DNA from: Olsenella sp. An293
Lineage (GTDB): Bacteria > Actinomycetota > Coriobacteriia > Coriobacteriales > Atopobiaceae
Assembly: GCF_002159495.1 (NCBI RefSeq)
Contig: NZ_NFIT01000002.1
Span: 1-64,000, forward strand
DNA: 64,000 nt
Direction: 5' to 3'
The notes below the pieces were generated by a model, which worked only from the letters and a program-made list of their open reading frames with translations, made no database searches and was not told where the DNA came from. Below, one piece after another: positions 53,633 to 63,819 of this stretch; positions within the stretch are counted from its first letter, which is position 1; every line of letters begins with the position of its first letter. Position numbers and translations under genes: made by a program.

Positions 53633-53955
53633 GTGCGAGAGCTCCGTCTGGTCGTGCGAATGATGCGCAGTACAGGGTAGCACCCTCAGCACGGGTCGAG
53701 AAGAACGTGGTCACGACGCGCCTCACACGCACAAGGATCGTCAAACCGCCGCCTCAGCGGCCCCGTTGCGGGCAATTGATAAGTAGAAGGCACGTAAGAG
53801 GCAAGTAGAAGCAACTAGAGGAAACTAGAGAATCGCAGGTAGCGGGCTTGGCGCCTCTTCGCAAGGGCATGTTTTGTTCCTGAGTGATAAGTAGAATGCC
53901 GCCCGACGCGAGGTGCGCCGAGCGGCATCGGGACTGCTGCTCCTTGCCCTGTTAG
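53633..53955. other. Intergenic region with TGATAAGTAGAA direct repeats
   Basis: Contains TGATAAGTAGAA at 53778-53789 and again at 53884-53895, a related CAAGTAGAAG between them, and two CTAGAG words. The second copy lies just beyond the terminator of the winged-helix gene. The rest holds the ABC gene promoter side; I see no coding region. Confidence 0.45.
53890..53928 (-). terminator. Terminator after winged-helix regulator 2
   Basis: On the minus strand ATGCCGCTCGGCGC pairs with GCGTCGGGCGGCAT around a 5-nt loop and is followed by TCTACTT. Confidence 0.6.
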
Positions 53956-54225
53956 CTACTCCTGAGTAGGCATCCGGGCAAGGCGGTACGCGTTGGCGAG
54001 CTGGCCCCCGCTCTCAGCCCAGCGCGGCTCAACCACGATCAGGCCGTCCTTGCGCAGGTTTGAAATCAAGATGTCGATCGTCTTGACGTTTCTGCCCAGA
54101 GCCTTGGCGATCTTGGCCTTGGAGCAGGTCTCCCCCTCGTGCGCGCCAACGTAGCCAAGAATCGCAACCTCTGTCTTGGTGAGGCGCCGCGGCGCGCCAG
54201 GCTCTCTGTTCTTGATCTTAGGCAT
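53956..54225 (-). CDS. Winged-helix regulator 2, downstream of surface protein 2
   Basis: An 89-residue DNA-binding protein. HTH at about residues 34-55 (CSKAKIAKALGRNVKTIDI) and wing at about 56-82 (LRKDGLIVVEPRWAESGGQLANAYRLA). It is paralogous to the 110-residue regulator after surface protein 1. It lies 83 nt after the surface-protein stop codon on the same strand. It is probably a locus-specific regulator, which is inference. Confidence 0.75.
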   Translation of the reverse strand: MPKIKNREPGAPRRLTKTEVAILGYVGAHEGETCSKAKIAKALGRNVKTIDILISNLRKDGLIVVEPRWAESGGQLANAYRLARMPTQE

Positions 54226-54308
54226 CGTCTCTCACGTCTTTTCTCAACGATGGAGCGGCCGACGCCCCGCAAAGGGGTGCGTCGGCCGCTGCGGCACCGA
54301 TGGTGCGA

Positions 54309-57300
54309 TTACCTGGACCTGCGGGTCCTCAGGACAAGGGCTCCGGCAACAAGGGCCGCTCCGCCCATGCCAAGGACGGCGGGCAGCGCAAAGTTGGTGG
54401 CGTCGCCAGCATCCGGAATCTTGGGGTCGCTCGGCTCTCCGGGTGCGCCGGGAGTGACGGGCTTGTCGGGTTCGCCGGGCTCCGTGTAGGTGTTGGTGAA
54501 GACCGGAAGCTTCCCGGTGCCGTCATAGGACACGACAGCCGAGAGCGTGCCGTCGCCGTTGTCGGTCACCGTGACCGTTGCCGTGTGAACAACGGTGTCG
54601 TAGGTGACGTTAACCAAGCTGCCCGTCACCTCGTTAATCGTGTAGGTGTAGGTGCCAGCCTCGGTGAACACGACGGGCGTCTCAAAGACCACTGAGCCGT
54701 CAGCCGCGTTGGCGGCGGTGGCAATCACGTTGCCGTCAGCGTCGCGCAGCTCGAAGCTGAACTCGCCGGCCACGAGGTCGCGGCCGTTGAGCACCTTGGT
54801 CGCACCAAAGACGATCTCCGCCTTCTCGGACGGCTCATAGGTGTTGGCAAACGAGAAGGACTTGGCGCCGTCCTTGGCGTCCCACGTGACCACGAGCTCA
54901 CCGTCCTCCTGGGCAACGTGCGCCGTGACGGTGTAGGTGGCCTCGTCGTAGGTAACACCGTTGTGCTGGACGCCCGGGGTATCCGGGTCCTCGTCTGTAG
55001 GCAGGACCTCAGAGACGGTGAAGGTGTAGTCACCGGCCTCGGAGAAGGTGAAGCCCTCGCCCGAGAAGGACACGTTACCGCTGGCGTCGTTGATGCCCGT
55101 GAGGCGGTCCGGCGTCACCTTGTCCGCGTTGTCGCCCGTGGCCTCGATGACGAAGCTGAACTCGCCGGCGACCATGTCACGGCCTGTCAGGGTCTTGGTG
55201 ACCGGGGTGTCTGGCTTTGACGGATCTGATGGAGTGGGGTCATCCGGCTTCTCGGGCGGGTTGACGGGCGGGTTCTCGGGGGTGCCGGGGTTGGTGTAGG
55301 TGTTGGTGAAGGTAGCGGTGTTATTGGGAGCATCGACAACGGTCCACACCACAGAGAGCGTGCCGTCACCATTGTTCGTCACCGTGGCCGTCACCTTGTA
55401 CTCTCTGGTGTCATACGTGACGTTATCGAGTGTCCCCGGACGTTCGACCAGTGTGTACTCGTACGTACCGTCAGACTCGAAGACAACATCCGAGAGCTCA
55501 ACGTTGCCGTCTGCATCGTTGGTTCCCGAGGACACACATTTGTCGTTGGCATCTAGAAGCTCAAAGGTGAACTCGCCAGCCACGAGGTCTCGACCGTTGA
55601 GGACCTTAGTAACGGTGATTCCCCCGCTTTCTTTGGTGGGATCGTCAGAAATGTACGGGGTGTAGGTGTTGACAAACTCCGCCTCGGACTTGTCCCCTTC
55701 GTAAGTCACCGTTGCGGACAGCGCGCCCGTTTGCTCGTTTTCCTCCACCTTTACGGTCACGGTCTGCTGAGGATCACTGCACGCCGTATGCGTGTCGCCG
55801 TCATCCAGCTCCTCGATCTGATAGACGTACGTGCCCGCCTTGGTAAAGGTCATTTTGCCGAAGGAGCCCGTGTTCGCAGCACCCGACTGCGGAGCGCCAA
55901 TGCTAATCGTGTCTGAATCCGGCATAGGCATGCCACCTGCGACCGACGTGTCTCCGTCAACGGAGACGGGAGAGATCTTGAAGTCAAATTCGTATTCGTT
56001 CGTCCAGTTGATGCCGACAAACTTCTTATGAACGGTTATCCCAGCAGTGGTGCCATCTCCGATTGTGGTCTCTTGGGGCGTATAGCTGTTGGTAAAGGTG
56101 AAGTTGTTTGCCGGCTGACCGCCATCATTCGGCCCAACCGTCGCCACCACATTTCCGGCACGGTCATCGGTGACTGCAATCCAGACGATTCGCTCGGTAT
56201 CGTCGTCGTAGGTCACACCATCGGACATGATGTGGCCAGCAGACTCGGTGATCTTGTAGCCGTAGACTTTGCCAACCATATCTTTGGTGAACGCGCCTGT
56301 TGCAAACGCAAAGGTCACGTTGCCGTTGGCTATGTTGTATGCCTCATTGCTAAGGGGCTTGGGCTGATTCGGATCGGTTGTGAAGTCGCTTGCGTAATAC
56401 TCAGGTTTGCTCTCACCAGTCGATCCAAGAGGCTCAATCCAGAACTTAAAGTCACCATCCGCAAGAGCGTAATCGCTGTTAGTTACCTCAAGCTTCTTGG
56501 TACCCCGAATGGATGCTGAGGTGGCATCAGGGTTGTAGGTATTGGTAAAGCTGACTTCGGTCGCCTCAGTTATGGAGCTGCCCTCTCCCCTGTACACCTG
56601 AAGCATCGGGTTTCTGGTGTACACAAGATTGCCCTGGGTCGAATTGCTGCCAATCTCATCAACGCGCGCCAGTCTCAGCGTTCCATCACCGTTGTCGACG
56701 ATGACGATATTCAGTCGGTAGATGGCCGAGTCGTAGCTGATGCCGCCCGGGTTTTCCGTAGTGTCATCATTGTCCGTGTCGTAGTCAACCTCCTGGATGA
56801 TGTAGCGATACTCACCCGGCTTAGTGAATGTAATCTCGCCGAATGCAAATTCATCCTCAGTACCCGAGGTCGGCCGAATCGTCACCTCCGTCTTATTCGG
56901 AAGCGGAGCATCGGGCGTCGCTCCTGCGGCAGCGATGGTAAAGGTGAAGGCATCGCCATTCTGGAAGGAACGTCTATCGATGGTCTTGGTTCCATTGAGC
57001 GGAATGTTGAGTTTGGTCGACGTCGTAGGCTCAACACCGTAGTTGTTGGTGAAGGTTACCTGCTTGGCGTCCCCCCTCAAGGCTCCGGATGCCGTCGCAT
57101 TCCCCACATCAGACGTATCCGCACCATCAATAGCCGTTAGCGAGAAGCCGGCCGTCTTCTCCTCAGTAACGGAATACGTCGCGTCAGCCTCACAGGGAAT
57201 CTCGATCGACTGGCCGCCCTTCAGGCTGAAGGAGGCCTTGCCGTCGACATCAAACGACAGCTCCCGTGTCTGTGAGTCAGGCTGCCCGTTCGTGCGAACA

Positions 57301-60300
57301 GTCGCCGTCACAATCTTCCCGGCCATCTTATCGATCGTTAGATCGAAGTCAAAGTCTGCATCGGGAGAGGTAAGACCGTCGGTGGCCGTTACCGTTTTCG
57401 CAATGACAAGGCTTGCTCGATTGATCTTAGTTGTCACCTCATTGGTCACCGCAGGGTCATGGTTCCCAATCATCACATTAGCCTTGTTGTTTACGGTTGT
57501 TACTGCACTGTTATCAACCTTGACAGTAAAGGAGACAGATCCCTTCTCCCCAGCAGCGACGTTTTTCATCGTCCACGTAAGGTTGCCGTCCTGATCGGGC
57601 GTGATTTTCGGATTCGAAGACACAAACGTCGTCCCATCGGGAACGGCATCCGTGATGACCACCGTGGAAGGACTCGCCTCAGTGTTGCGATACTCAATCG
57701 TATAGGTCAGCTCGGCGCCAGGCGTAACGACTGCCCCGTCAGCATCGCTCGTTCCGCCACCAGCCTCCGGCGCGGAAACAGACTTCTCCGGCACGTAGTT
57801 GATCGTCTGATTAGTTGTATAGGTGTTTTCGCCCACCACAATGTTTGCCGCGTTCTTAAGCGCGTTGTCTGTATTATCAGTTGCAGATTCGTCAACCGTC
57901 ACGACAAATTCGACTCTGCCGCTCTCTCCAGCCGTGGCCTGGATTGTCCACGTTAGCGTGCGGTTATCGGAGTCGTAAGCCCCTTCCGGAGTTGCAGAGC
58001 TCTCCTGATACGTCGTGCCCCCAGGAATCGTATCCACAATCTTAATCTCGGCATTGTCCGGATTGCCGTTTTGGTCGACCGCGGTGTTCACCCAGTTGAT
58101 GGTGTAGCGCAGCTCCTCTCCAACGCTGACCAGCTGCCCGTCAATGCTTGTGTGGGTGGAATCATCTTCCAGCGAGACGTCCTTGCTCATGTACGGAATG
58201 CTCAGCTTACCGTTGTTGCCAAGGAGCACGACGAAGTGGCCTTTTTGGGGATCAGTACTTCCCTCGTCGTACACGAACGTGGGCTCGCGATAGTTCCCAT
58301 ACGTACTAGTTTCGTTGCTTTTCTTCTTGGCGGTCACGTCCTGAAGGTTGCCGAGTCGAGGCGAGCCGGCCTTGAGGTACAGGTTGTTCCTCTCGTCGTT
58401 GGACACGTATCCGCTGAGCGTATCGCCGCTGCGTTCCACATACGTGGTTTCTTTCTTTACATCCTTTCCTTCGCCTCCATAGTAGGTAACAGGAACATAG
58501 TACGATTTGGTCGTTTCCAGATTTCCCGTCGCTGGTGTAGTACCGTTGGCATCTACATAGAGCTGCGTATCCTCCTGCACGAAATAGAACGGGTTCGTGT
58601 GAGCGGGCTCAAACTCCACCGTCGCACCCACACCATTGTTTGTCTCACCATTCTCGGTGTACGCGTTGCTGTAGAAGTTTACGGATCCGTCCACGGTGTT
58701 GTTCTTGATGTAGTCCTCTTCCACCCCTTTAAGCGTGGTGGGGTCGATATCCGCCCGCAGACCCACCTCGTAGCAGAGACGGAGGGGCAGGTTAGCCGAA
58801 ACTTCGTTGTTTGTTGGAGTGCCATCACCGTCAAGTGTCACGGTGTTCGTGCGCAGCGGAATCAGCGCCGCGGGCACTTTTACGGTAATGGTCTGGGTAT
58901 TGTCATTATTATCGGTAACGACGATCTCTATCTGGTTCGTATTAAAGCTCTGTCCCGGATAGGCAGGGTTGTCATACTCGTAGTCGGCCGCTACATAGAC
59001 CGCCCGATCAGGTGTAGAACTATCTTCGTTTTTGGTAACGTTAAGCATCTGATTCATGAAGATCAGCGTCTTGACTTTCTTGATCTCCATGTACTGACCC
59101 GTGGTATCGGTGTAAGTAATATAGCCGTCATTTATCGGATCGCCCGTAACCTCCGTCGGTGCCGATGCGGAAGACGTGATCATGTTCGTGATCTCTTCAA
59201 AAATCTGATCAAGTTGCTCATCGTCCGCCGCAGCAAAGTACTGGGTGGGGTAATTCAAGGACGTTGGGTTGTTTGCCGTAGTGCACTTCGCAACTTTAAA
59301 GGGGATATGCAAGGTGTTGCTGCCATCGCCGATCGCAGCGTGAACAGTCGCATCGCTACCACTCTGGTATGCCTCCCATGCACCAGCGACCTCGTCAACC
59401 TGCTCATGTCTCGTGATGGCCCCAAGGTTCTCGACAGGATTCAGGACTAGGTTCGCCATTGCCACCATGTCGGAGTCCTGAACGTCTGTTCCGAAGCCAA
59501 TGGTGTATACGTTTGCCTCTTCGCCAGAGTCTCCGTAGTAGTTATCCGAGATAGCGTTCTTGAAGTAGGAAGCGGTTAAAAGCGCCATGAACCCATCGGC
59601 GCTGTCGGGGTCATCGTTGTTGCCCGCGCCGATCTGCTGTCCGGAATTTGTCGCCCACCAGCTACCGCTTTCGACAGAAAAGTTCGTCGTGTCCCTGATT
59701 ACCGGACTGTCAGCCGTGATTGGGCCGGTTTGCCAGTCACCTCGTTTAAAGTAATGCTCTTCTCCACTCCCAGTCGTGTCATAACTCATGTACCCAGCAT
59801 CATTCGCCGAAGAAAACGTAGTCGGCGCACCGTCGGACATGAGGATCACATTCGGGATGCGCGTCACTTCCTGGCCGTTCTCAAGTCCATAGGTCGTGTC
59901 AGTATTATTCGCAAGGATGCTCATGCCCATGAACAGACCCGCCTGAATGTTCGTGCCGCCGCCTGTTGACGCGGTGTTGCCGTTGATGGCGCAATAAACA
60001 TCTGCGGTTGCTTTATCGATACCGTCTTCCAAATTCTGGTTGTAATTTTGGACATCAAGATAGATGGAATTATCAACCTTTTCCAGAATCACGCGTCCAG
60101 TCATGAGGTTGGGCATCAGCGCCTGACCATCGTTGCACGAACCATTGAAGGTCACGATGGCAATGCGGTTGTCAGGATTTGCCTTCACCAGCGTGTCGAT
60201 AGCGGAGTTCACGGAGTTGACCATTGCCGTAAGGCGAGACTCCTCCTTTGACACAGATGCGCTGCTCTGGTCGTAGCCCCACGTCATGCTTGCCGAAAGG

Positions 60301-60706
60301 TCGAGGATGAACACCGTGTCCGTCGGAGTCTGCCCCATGGTGACCAGCGACGTTGCCAGGGCGGAGTAGGTCACCAAGAAGTCGGAACCGTTCTTTACCT
60401 CATTTTCGCCAAACCAAACAGATTCTTCGCTGCTGACCGACTTGTCCACCCATACACGCCCGTCATAACGTGTGGAGTCTTTAGGGCCAATGGTGTACTC
60501 ATTATGGGTGTCTGTGTCGCTGACGCGCGTGGCACCTTCGGTGCTAGCCGCATATGCCGCAGACACTCCAAGCGCAATTGTGCCAACTATCGTTGCGATC
60601 GCAAGCGCCCAGATTGCCAGGCAATGGGCCCTCCGCTTCCTTACGACAGGAGGCTGCCTATGAGAGGCACCCCCCCCCTCCCCACAGTATGTTTCATCCG
60701 CAGCAC
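54309..60706 (-). CDS. Giant sortase-anchored VWA/pilin-like surface protein 2 (frame broken at G9 tract; phase OFF)
   Basis: If in frame, a 2132-residue protein. The GTG at 60706 lies 5 nt after AGGAGG, with an in-frame ATG at 60697. The G tract 60670-60678 has nine G. This shifts translation to a stop at 60641-60643 after about 22 codons. One more G (or two fewer) would join the start to RKRRAHCLAIWALAIAT and the rest of a perfect signal peptide. The mature protein has a VWA domain with MIDAS DLSAS near residue 132. Two DUF11-like repeats lie between about 850 and 1140. Six Spy0128/FctA-type isopeptide domains follow to about 2060. The sorting tail KIPDAGDATN-TM-RTRRSR ends it. Without the tract only an internal GTG at 60566 could start, and it lacks a signal peptide. 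Confidence 0.85.
60670..60678 (-). repeat. G9 homopolymer near the start codon of surface protein 2
   Basis: Nine consecutive G on the coding strand, 28-36 nt after the GTG at 60706. It is followed by the in-frame signal peptide only if the tract had 10 (or 7) G. Confidence 0.9.
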
Positions 60707-61072
60707 ACAGACCTCCTGGTTACGCTTCGGCGCCATTTGTCGGATGAATGGCACCTACATACACCTAGACCTGTATCACTCTAGAACATTTCTTGCGTTG
60801 CGGTCTCATCTTTCTACAAATTACCTTGAGCAGTTCAGCTGCAAACGTGCAGGTAGATTTGCGCAAATTTGAAACTCTCTCTATATCTTTGACTCACGAC
60901 ACCTCAGTCAGTTTTCTCCTTATTCCTCTGCTTATACGCGCAGACGCCAGGGCAGAATCCAGACTCATTCATCTTTGTTAGTCAGTATTTGTCAAACGAA
61001 CACGGCGTGTCATTCATCACTCCTGCTGCATATAGAGGCGCGAGATCGCCCCAATTAATGCGGCCCCGGTGC
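60707..61072. other. AT-richer upstream region of surface protein 2
   Basis: Carries AGGAGG (minus) at 60712-60717, a GATACA -10-like box at 60772-60777 (minus) and the CAAATCTACCTG word at 60850-60862 (minus), shared with the upstream region of surface protein 1. I see no gene on either strand. Confidence 0.4.
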
Positions 61073-61800
61073 TTGTTCATCCCTTTTCAGACGTATGGAG
61101 ACCGACCCTGCAAGCCAGCCGCCGCGACCGCTTGTTCTCTGCTTCTTGCTGGCCACTCCCGCGTTCGCTCAGAGCAAAGGCTGTAGCGTCGACTGCGGCT
61201 CCGACAACGCCCAAGGCAATGGGGAACACGATGTTGGTTCGATCCACCGGCATCCGGCGTCTCGGGCTTCTGAGTCACATTTGGCTTGCCAGGATCTCCG
61301 AACTCTCCGTGCTCATCGTACGTGTTCACACACTCTGACAACTCAGTCGACCCGCCACCGCAGTTCGCGAACGTAAGCTCATCGAAGCAGGTCGAACCGT
61401 TAGCGCTGTTAGTCGATGTTGCAGCCAGCCTACTCTGACCATTCCTCAGCACGAAGGTTAACTTGCCGTCGACCAAGTCACACCCATGAGAGGTTTGGTC
61501 TCACAAATGGTCGACGTAGTCGGGAGTCTGCTCCCTCAATCTCTGAGAGTGTGAAGGTGTACGCACCCCCCTTGGGCAAAGGTGAACCCATCACCAGAGA
61601 AGTTCACGTTTCCATTGGCTTCGTTAGTTCCGGCGAGGCCCTTGGGCGTCACGTCACCCTTGATGTAGCCCCTTGCCACGATGGTGAAGTCGAACTCCTC
61701 GACCCACAGGAGATGGCCGGCGCCTTCTTGACCTGTACCTCTCGAATAAGCGGCTTCTCCGGATTCTTATCTCCCTCTCGAACATCATCCAAAATTGACC
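61073..61800 (-). pseudogene. Decayed pilin/surface-protein gene fragment
   Basis: Readable pieces in different minus-strand frames include EEFDFTIVARGYIKGDVTPK and NVNFSGDGFTF, matching a Spy0128 repeat of surface protein 2. LVDGKLTFVLRNGQSRLAAT follows, then KPETPDAGG. After a one-base shift comes NIVFPIALGVVGAAV and a basic tail ending near 61073. It has frameshifts, an internal deletion and no 5' end. It is a third member of the surface-protein family, degraded, with a TPDAGG sorting-signal variant. Confidence 0.75.
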
Positions 61801-62110
61801 AACATCATCCGAGTCACTTTGCTTGATGGGCGCGCCCTTAGCGATGCCCTCCACGTAATGCCAAGCGACGCGACAAGGGTGCCCGCAAGACTGTGAAGTA
61901 GCCTTTCCGTGAAGTTGCCCGCCTATGAGCAAGCCCATATGACTCCTTATGTGCGCATGCGACCTTGAGCTCTAGATTGACCACCTATTCTTGCTGAACT
62001 TGTCGAACGACCGTGCTTCGCGTCAGTTTTCCTCACGCATGTCGTTGTCAACTTTCTCAGCTAGTGGGCGACCAAGCAAATGGGCTGGTAACCGAACAAT
62101 TTCATCGACC
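61801..62110. other. Intergenic region without recognised gene
   Basis: Sequence further 5' of the pseudogene fragment. Only short ORFs without family resemblance are seen. Confidence 0.4.
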
Positions 62111-62146
62111 AAACAAAGAGCCGGGGCACAATCCGGACCCCGGCTC
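62111..62146 (-). terminator. Terminator of the NUDIX gene
   Basis: On the minus strand GAGCCGGGG and CCCCGGCTC pair around an 11-nt loop, followed by TTTGTTT. Confidence 0.75.
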
Positions 62147-62174
62147 TCGTGCATCAGACTCGTGTCCTTATCGG

Positions 62175-62930
62175 TTACTCGACATCCGCCTCTGCGGCAT
62201 CCATCAGACGCCTCGAGATGGCATCGCAAATGAGTGCTCCCACGACGGTCTTTGCGTCCTCGATGCGCCCGTCCAGCACTGCGTCCACCAGCTCGCTCAC
62301 CTCGACGAGGTCAACGTTGATGAACTCGTCGGCATCCGGGCTGGACTTGGAGAAGCTGAGGCCCGTGGCCATGTAGATGTGGATGAGCTCGTCGCAGAAT
62401 CCAGCGGAGCTGGCGATGGTGGTGAGGTAGGCGATCTTCTCGGCCTCCATGCCGGTCTCTTCCAGCAGCTCGCGGCTCGCGCACTCCAGCGGGTCCTCAC
62501 CCGGCGCAAGCTTGCCCGCAGGAATCTCCACGGTCACGCGGCCGAGCGCGGTGCGGTACTGGCGCACCAAGCAGATGCGGCCCTCGTCCGTGAGCGCGAC
62601 AATGGCAACGGCGCCCGGATGGCGCACGACGTCGCGAATGGCGGCCCGGCCGTCAGGGAGCTGCACGCGGAGGCGGTCAACGTTAAAGATGCGGCCGGTC
62701 CAGGCCACGTCCTCGGTGAGCGGGCGCTCTGCGAGGGCGGCGTCGCGGGGGTCGTCGTCCCCCAGCACGAGGTCACGCTCCTCGGGCGCGCCGGAGAGGT
62801 GATCTTGGCTGGTGCGGTCGCCGTCATAGCTAAAGGCCGCTACGGAGTCTCTGATGTCATCGACGGCGTAGTTGAAGTCTTCCTGAGTGGGCTCTGCAAC
62901 GTCCCGTGCGGTGATCTTCTCCTCGGACAT
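62175..62930 (-). CDS. NUDIX hydrolase, ADP-ribose pyrophosphatase type
   Basis: A 251-residue protein. The NUDIX box fits GX5EX7REUXEEXGU exactly (GKLAPGE ... RELLEETGM, about residues 141-163). The core is preceded by an IFNVDRLRVQLPDGR strand, typical of ADPRase (NudF/YqkG-type). The N-terminal 70 residues are an acidic extension not seen in most relatives. It hydrolyses ADP-ribose or a related nucleotide sugar. The ribosome site is AGGAGG. Confidence 0.88.
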   Translation of the reverse strand: MSEEKITARDVAEPTQEDFNYAVDDIRDSVAAFSYDGDRTSQDHLSGAPEERDLVLGDDDPRDAALAERPLTEDVAWTGRIFNVDRLRVQLPDGRAAIRDVVRHPGAVAIVALTDEGRICLVRQYRTALGRVTVEIPAGKLAPGEDPLECASRELLEETGMEAEKIAYLTTIASSAGFCDELIHIYMATGLSFSKSSPDADEFINVDLVEVSELVDAVLDGRIEDAKTVVGALICDAISRRLMDAAEADVE

Positions 62931-63234
62931 GGGTCCTCCTGGTTTGCGGTTGTGTTCGCACCCTCATTGTACCTGCGAGGGCCAACAACTGACTCCATAT
63001 TGGCCCTTCTTAGGACACAGCATCGACTACGCTATCGAACATGTGACACTGTCATACCGCCCCGCGCTCTGACGGTATAGTCAAACATCTTGCCGGTATT
63101 CCAGATATGCGGACATCGGCTACATAGTTGACTATGCTGACCAAAGTCTCTGTTTGTCAATCAAACAATACGGCCTGACCACGTATAATCTCGATTGCAT
63201 AGCACACATCATTGAACCAGTCAGGAGCGTTCCC
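62931..63234. other. Divergent promoter region of the NUDIX and HTH genes
   Basis: Contains CATAGT-TG-ACTATG at 63123-63136 and TGTTTG-TCAAT-CAAACA at 63151-63167. TATAAT at 63184-63189 is a good -10 for the HTH gene. No gene is seen. Confidence 0.5.
63151..63167 (+). promoter_or_regulatory. Palindromic operator candidate before the HTH gene
   Basis: TGTTTG-TCAAT-CAAACA, a perfect 6-bp dyad 17 nt upstream of the TATAAT box. A site here would overlap the -35 region. It suggests autoregulation by the following HTH protein. Confidence 0.45.
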
Positions 63235-63735
63235 ATGCCTGTCACCAAACGAGAGATTGCCGACCAGCTGGGCGTTGCCAAACAAACAGTGGTCAACTAC
63301 ATCGACAAACTAGGCCTCGCGCCCGAACACGTAACGCGCGTGGGCAAGACGGACGTGCTCGATGACTTTGCCGTGTCGGCGCTTGCCCACGCCCTGGGCA
63401 AGAACGTGCCGCCCCGGATGGCAACGACGCCCTCTCCAGAGGAGCCCGTCGCCGACGCCGCGGCACCGGACCCCGTGATAGCGGCGCTCAACGGGCGCAT
63501 CGCCGACCTCAAGGAGCAGAACGAGCGCCTTGTCGCTGAACTTGCGGAGCTCCGCGCCTCGCGCGAGCGGGAACTGTCCGACATGAGAGACCAGCTCGAC
63601 GCCGCCAACGACCGCGCGGCGCATCTCGCAGACCGCGTAGCGGGCATCGCCGAGCGCCAGCAGGCCATGGCGGCGCTGCCTTGGTGGAAGCGCGGGACGT
63701 TTGCGACCAAATTGCTCGGCTCTGGTTCGGAATAG
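63235..63735 (+). CDS. HTH protein with coiled coil and WWKR tail (DUF536-like)
   Basis: A 166-residue protein. The HTH at about residues 5-25 is KREIADQLGVAKQTVVNYID. A Pro/Ala linker leads to a coiled coil (about 80-145, ELRASRERELSDMRDQLDA). The end is LPWWKRGTFATKLLG. The HTH/coil/WWKR plan resembles DUF536-type proteins found on plasmids and in chromosomes. The start is the ATG at 63235 after CAGGAGCG. TATAAT lies 45 nt upstream, behind palindromic sites. Confidence 0.65.
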   Translation: MPVTKREIADQLGVAKQTVVNYIDKLGLAPEHVTRVGKTDVLDDFAVSALAHALGKNVPPRMATTPSPEEPVADAAAPDPVIAALNGRIADLKEQNERLVAELAELRASRERELSDMRDQLDAANDRAAHLADRVAGIAERQQAMAALPWWKRGTFATKLLGSGSE

Positions 63736-63760
63736 CCAACTAACACGCACATAAACGCAC

Positions 63761-63794
63761 ATGGCCGGTGGTCGACCAATCGACCACCGGCCAT
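63761..63794. terminator. Perfect 15-bp hairpin between convergent genes
   Basis: ATGGCCGGTGGTCGA at 63761-63775 pairs exactly with 63780-63794 around CCAA. There is no T-run. It separates the HTH gene from purD, serving both strands. Confidence 0.6.
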
Positions 63795-63819
63795 CACATG
63801 AGCGTCTGCAAAAGCTGAG

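Noticed and set aside
60670-60678. Sequencing error as the sole explanation of the frame break in surface protein 2
   Set aside because: Cannot be excluded for a homopolymer, but surface protein 1 carries a G10 tract at the equivalent position. I keep phase variation as the better explanation.
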